Shown: positions 59,850 through 64,000 of the stretch, piece by piece
Numbering within the stretch: position 1 is the first letter of the stretch
How the letters are laid out: each line of letters starts with the position of its first letter
DNA from: Phlegmacium glaucopus
Taxonomy: Eukaryota > Basidiomycota > Agaricomycetes > Agaricales > Cortinariaceae
NCBI GenBank assembly: GCA_015039465.1
Contig: MU130013.1
Coordinates: 1 to 64,000, forward strand
DNA: 64,000 nucleotides
Direction: 5' to 3'
Notes under the pieces: model-generated
What the model was told of the DNA's origin: nothing
Seen by the model: only the letters and a program-made list of their open reading frames with translations
The model's database searches: none
Position numbers and translations under genes: made by a program

Positions 59850-61041
59850 ATGAACTATCTTGATAAATACTCCTCAAATCTACCACGCCAAAACCCAAGA
59901 TCTCGAAGGCCAGCCACAATATCTGAGCTTGCGGATAGGGCGAATGTAGTGTGGGACGAATCCAGGGGATTCAGATATTATATAAGATTGGCTGAAAAAT
60001 ATCGAAATGAAGGCAAAGACCATGCAAGAGCTGGTGATATGGAAAACGCCTTTGTTGAATTTGCAAGAGCAGCCACACTCGTGATCGAGAGACTCCCAGA
60101 ACATCCAGATTATAGAGCAAGGCTGACTGATGATCAACGGCACAACCTAGGCTTGGTGTGTTTCTTTCATTTTATTTTCAAGTTAGAATGACTTTTATTT
60201 ACTTTTATTTTATCTGTTCTATAAATCAAATTCAACGTTCCTTAACTACAGCATAGCAGCGATATCCTTGATGCTCTTGCAGAGCTCAGGCTTGGCCTGG
60301 TCGATCGTTACGAAAAGTGGTGCCAAGAACATCCTAACTTTAATGGTATTGAAGAGAACGACACTACGCCGAATGCTCACTACCAACGGATAGCAAACGA
60401 AAATGCAGCGAGGAGGGCTCGTTTGAAAAGGGAACTGCAGCCCGGGGCGGAAGAAGCAGCCAGAGCGATTCGACAGGGCTTTTCTCATGCAGATGGCTGT
60501 TCAGGAGGGCATCTGCCTGATTATGGAGGTCACGCTGAACGAGTTAGGCAGCCACAGATGGAAGAAAGGGAGGAGATGGAACGGCTTCAAAGGGCATTGG
60601 AAGGTTGTTTTAAGCGAGATATGGAGGACGAGGGAAAAAATCGGTAAGCTGATGATTCTGGACGCAGGTTTCGCCATTCCCATACACTCACAGTCAAAGC
60701 CATGGAACCAATTACCCGCATAAATTATTTCCACCAACAGCTCCTCCTAACCACACCAGATCGACTTTCCGACCGCCAGGGATGTGCGTGATATGTCAAG
60801 ATGAGGACGCAAATATTGCTATTATCGATTGCGGGTTTGTACTATTTTTCCTCTCTCCCTATCCCAACGTTCAAGTTTCTCATTTCACTCATTCACTCAT
60901 GCTCTGTCTGCGTCATAAAGTCATATGGCAATGTGTAGGGCATGTTCAGAGTTGGTCATGGCAAGCTCGGAAAGGAAGTGTCCTCTTTGTCGTATAACCA
61001 TTATCACTAAGGCTCGATTACTTCAGATTTTTAGGGCGTAG
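59850..61041 (+). CDS. USP8/AMSH-type dimerisation domain protein with C-terminal RING finger
   Basis: Four exons: 59850-60155, 60252-60643, 60694-60834 and 60921-61041. Phases agree; 319 aa. Residues about 18-140 match the USP8 dimerisation / AMSH N-terminal helical domain: RPATISELADRANVVW, AEKYRNEGKDHARAGDMENA, RAATLVIERLPEHPDYRARL. A charged linker follows. The C-terminus is a C3HC4 RING: MCVICQDEDANIAIIDCGH, MAMCRACSELVMASSERK and CPLCRITI. The family knowledge is that USP8/AMSH use this domain at endosomes with ESCRT proteins; RING domains recruit E2 enzymes. A ubiquitin ligase acting at endosomes is therefore an inference. Exon 3 begins at the second available AG (60693), which restores phase. 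Confidence 0.82.
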
Positions 61042-61451
61042 AATCAGTGGTAAATGTTGCGGCCTGTGGGATCAGTATGATTTATAATTATTTATAAGAA
61101 CATCTTGAGCAGCTTGAAGCCCAGGGGCTATGTAGCTACAAGATGTATATTATAGATACTCAGGCCTATTTGTGCAGCTAAAGGTTAGAGAAACAGAATG
61201 ACAGCCGGCTAATTCATATACCTTTACAACCGTCAAAAACAGATGTGACAAGAGTGGCGCTATCTGAAGCGAGGTGACCTGCAGGTAGGAGTAGCAAGTA
61301 GCAAGAGGGGACTAGCGAAGAACGTTCTTGAGGAGTTATTACATATGACACCGTTGGGTAGCAGTTTTCCTTATATCCTCTGTCCTTATTTTCATATGCT
61401 GACGGGCCCACCGTGGGAAGAGCACGGCGCTCTCTCTTGACCATCATCATC
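61042..61451. other. Intergenic region
   Basis: Between the RING gene and the NACHT gene. No coding signal is recognised. Confidence 0.4.
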
Positions 61452-64000
61452 ATGTCGGGCGAAAGACCATCTAAGAACAATCGCATAACCAAAGCTATTC
61501 AATATGTCAAAGGGAAGCTCTCTTCCCCTCTTCCTTTGCCCACACCATTGTCGATCGACATGGGTCCAAGCTCCGATAACCGTAGGGCAACGACAGATGC
61601 TGGAACAAGGTGAGCAGCAGAATTCCCTATTTGCTTCATTATTTGCTCAAACTCCTCATTTTTAAGCCGCTTGCCACTCCAAATGGTCCCTCTGGTCAGT
61701 GTCGATCACGCTGCTGCAGCTGTTATGACCACGGAAGCAGATACAGTGTCCCTCCCAAATTCCGTACCAGTTTCAGTGTCGATACCTATTGTGCCCAGGC
61801 AACTTGATTCTGCTAGAGAATCTCCATCCATGGTCAGTGTCTGTGTTGCATTCGCAGTCGTCGTTATTAACGGCTCCTCGTTTAGTACACGGCGCCAAAC
61901 ATCCCTAGTCCAATGTCTGCCTTCCAAGGTGCTCACGACGTACGTCTGCATCACTCAACGATCAACATGGTCAACAGTGTAAGTGCAATTCCATCTGTAC
62001 AAAAAAACCAATCTGTGTACTAACAGTTCTATCATCGTTCAGATGACTCAGATCCACATGCATGCGCCGCCATCCAATGTTGATAGAGATGAGCAATCAA
62101 ACTCTCGAATCATAGTGAGCAATTTAATCTTTGGAGTTAATTAGTCAGTGCCGAATGCTGGTTCATAGGATGCTCTACATGAGAAGCTCTTGCCACGTGC
62201 TCAGTTTGCAGAATACGACGCAGCATCTCCACGAAACGCATGTACGGAGAATACTCGCAAGGCCATCCTCAATTCACTGCAAGTGTGGGCCAGTGATGAG
62301 ACAACCACAAAGGTGTACTGGCTCAACGGGATGGCTGGAACCGGCAAAACGACAATTGCTTACTCTTTTAGTGAAATCCTCCGTGAAAAGGGTTCCCTTG
62401 GCGGTACCTTCTTCTCTTCTCATCTCCGTGCTGATACCAGTGATGTTCATTGCATCATCCCCACCATCTCCCTTCAATTGGCCAAGTATCTCCCTTCTCT
62501 GCCCCACCTTATCTTGGATGTAGTAAAAGCTGATCTGAGTCCTGACTGCACATCTTGGAGGATTAGCAAACAATTCCTGAATTTCATGGTCAGACCACTG
62601 ACTGCATATAGGGATAGTACCAGAGGAGTAGTCCCAGTCATTGTTCTTGATGCCCTGGATGAGTGCTCTGACCAGTCCCTTGTGGCTGAGTTGCTTTCTG
62701 TGATCTTAAAGCATAGTAAATCTCTTCCAGTGAAGTTCTTCATCACTAGTCGTCCAGAGCTAATGCTCAAGGAGGCTTTTGATCATTCTTGGGATCATTC
62801 CAACTTTGTCCTTCATTAGGTTGAAAAGGAGATTGTCAGGGCTGATATTGAGCTTTATATTAGAGCTTGCTTGCTTGGTGGCCAAGTAAAGCACAATGGA
62901 CATAATTGGCCTCCTCAGGCTGAACTTGAAAGTCTTGTGAACATGTCTGGCACTTTGTTTGTTTATGCAGCAACTGTCTGCAAATATATTGCTCAGAGAG
63001 GCAGTCCTACCATGCCTCAGCGTCTTTCAGATGTAGTCAATATGACACTGGAAGCAACATCTGGTGTAACCCAGCCACTAGATATTCTTTATGAAAGAAT
63101 TTTGGATGTTGCCTGTACCTCTGCAAATCACAAGGAGAGGATAAATATAGACAAGGTTCTCACAGCTGTTGTATATGTCTATAATCCTCTTTCTATAGTT
63201 GCTATCAGTGCTTTGATGGAAATGCCCACAGAACACACTGTGGCTGCCCTTTCTTCTCTTCATTCCTTGATATATATTCCATCTCAAAACTCTGATATCC
63301 CTATCTCAACATTTCATGCATCCTTCTATGCTTTCATCAGTAATCAAATTCTTTCCTCAAAACACTACCTTGACCCATGTATTTCACATAAGCATTTAGC
63401 ACTTCAGTGTCTGTCCTTGATGGAGAAAGAATGGTCAGAGAAAGAAGGGGTATCTTACTTGGCAGAGAGGAGATATGGAGATATTTCTGAATCTCTTGCA
63501 TATGCTTGTGGTAGCTGGGTTTCACATTTCACATATCCAGATAACAACAATGAAATTGATGAATTGAAGTGTTTTTTCCAAAGACATCTTCTGCGATGGA
63601 TGGATTGTTTGAGTATTTTAGGAAAGTTGGGAATGGCAATGGATTCACTGCATAAGCTCGAAAGTTGGGCAAATGTAAGTGATCATATTTCCACAGATGA
63701 ATTGCACTTGTAACAAAAAATAGGCACAGAAGCGGTTGAAGATGACAGTGATTGATGCTGAAAGGTTCCTGAAAGAAAATTATGACTTTATTAAAGATAA
63801 TAGTCTTGAAGGATGTCCTTCAGCATTAGTTTGGCTGCCAGCCAAATCAGATATTTGGAAAACATATGGAAGTAGGATGGATTGTCCATGGAAGCTCTGC
63901 TTTGGAAGAAGAAAGGCATGGAGCATGACTGAAGCAGTTCTAAGGCATTCAGAAAGTGTCAACTCAGCTGTCTTCTCTCCTGATGGTATGTATGTTGTGT
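61452..64000 (+). CDS. NACHT-WD40 STAND protein, 5' part, with an in-frame stop
   Basis: It probably starts at ATG 61452 (MSGERPSKNNRITKAIQYVK), followed by small N-terminal exons that I could not resolve fully (61452-62170). From about 62170 the frame reads DALHEKLLPRAQFAEYDAA, then Walker A GMAGTGKTT, a Walker B-like VIVLDALDEC and FFITSRPEL. A NACHT-associated helical region follows (LDILYERILDVAC, FHASFYAFI). An intron at 63675-63723 leads to the pre-WD region and the first repeat start (LRHSESVNSAVFSPDG), where the window ends. A TAG at 62817-62819 interrupts FVLH and VEKEIVRADIELYI in the same frame, where relatives read through. Such proteins act in fungal self/non-self recognition and programmed cell death. 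With the stop, only the N-terminus and NTPase core would be made. Confidence 0.78.

Overview
The window is nuclear DNA of a mushroom-forming basidiomycete (Agaricomycetes). Coding regions are cut by many 45-65 bp GT-AG introns. The gene families are typical of that class: DUF6533- and DUF6534-type membrane proteins, DUF6535, F-box/LRR-like proteins, a NACHT-WD40 STAND protein, clustered P450s, a GT90/CAP10 glycosyltransferase and a myosin-motor chitin synthase. Most gene models were built by hand from splice sites and reading-phase continuity; no database search was possible.

Left third (1-23 kb), mostly conserved genes. A damaged F-box-type gene (minus), SURF6/Rrp14 (minus) and the PP2A activator PTPA (plus) share the start of the window; the last two are divergent from a 151 bp spacer. 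A second, intact F-box-type paralogue follows. Then come a class V chitin synthase (10 exons, 1914 aa), a 15-exon DUF6533 receptor-like membrane protein (minus) and the 78 kDa subunit of mitochondrial complex I (11 exons, minus).

Middle (23-50 kb), repeat-rich accessory DNA. Three related P450 genes lie here. Copy A (plus) carries an LTR retrotransposon in an intron and an 896 bp hAT-like element in an exon. Copy B (plus, 14 exons) and copy C (minus) look intact and form an inverted duplication around a DUF6534 gene that has one in-frame stop. Foldback, MITE-like and dispersed inverted repeats are common. A 95 aa secreted protein sits at 49.5 kb.

The most unusual signal is in the retrotransposon. 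The two sequence blocks flanking the run of Ns (27407-29605 and 30390-32976) are written backwards without being complemented. Read right to left, uncomplemented, they give the missing LTR halves, a polypurine tract, Gag, protease, RT end and integrase of a Ty3/gypsy element. No known biological process makes a mirror sequence, so this is almost certainly a gap-filling error. It also means every ORF called in those blocks is spurious.

Right third (50-64 kb). It holds a conserved basidiomycete protein of unknown function, a degenerate DUF6535 gene, a Tc1/mariner-like MITE, a GT90/CAP10 glycosyltransferase, a protein joining a USP8/AMSH-type dimerisation domain to a RING finger, and the start of a NACHT-WD40 gene with an in-frame stop that runs off the window.
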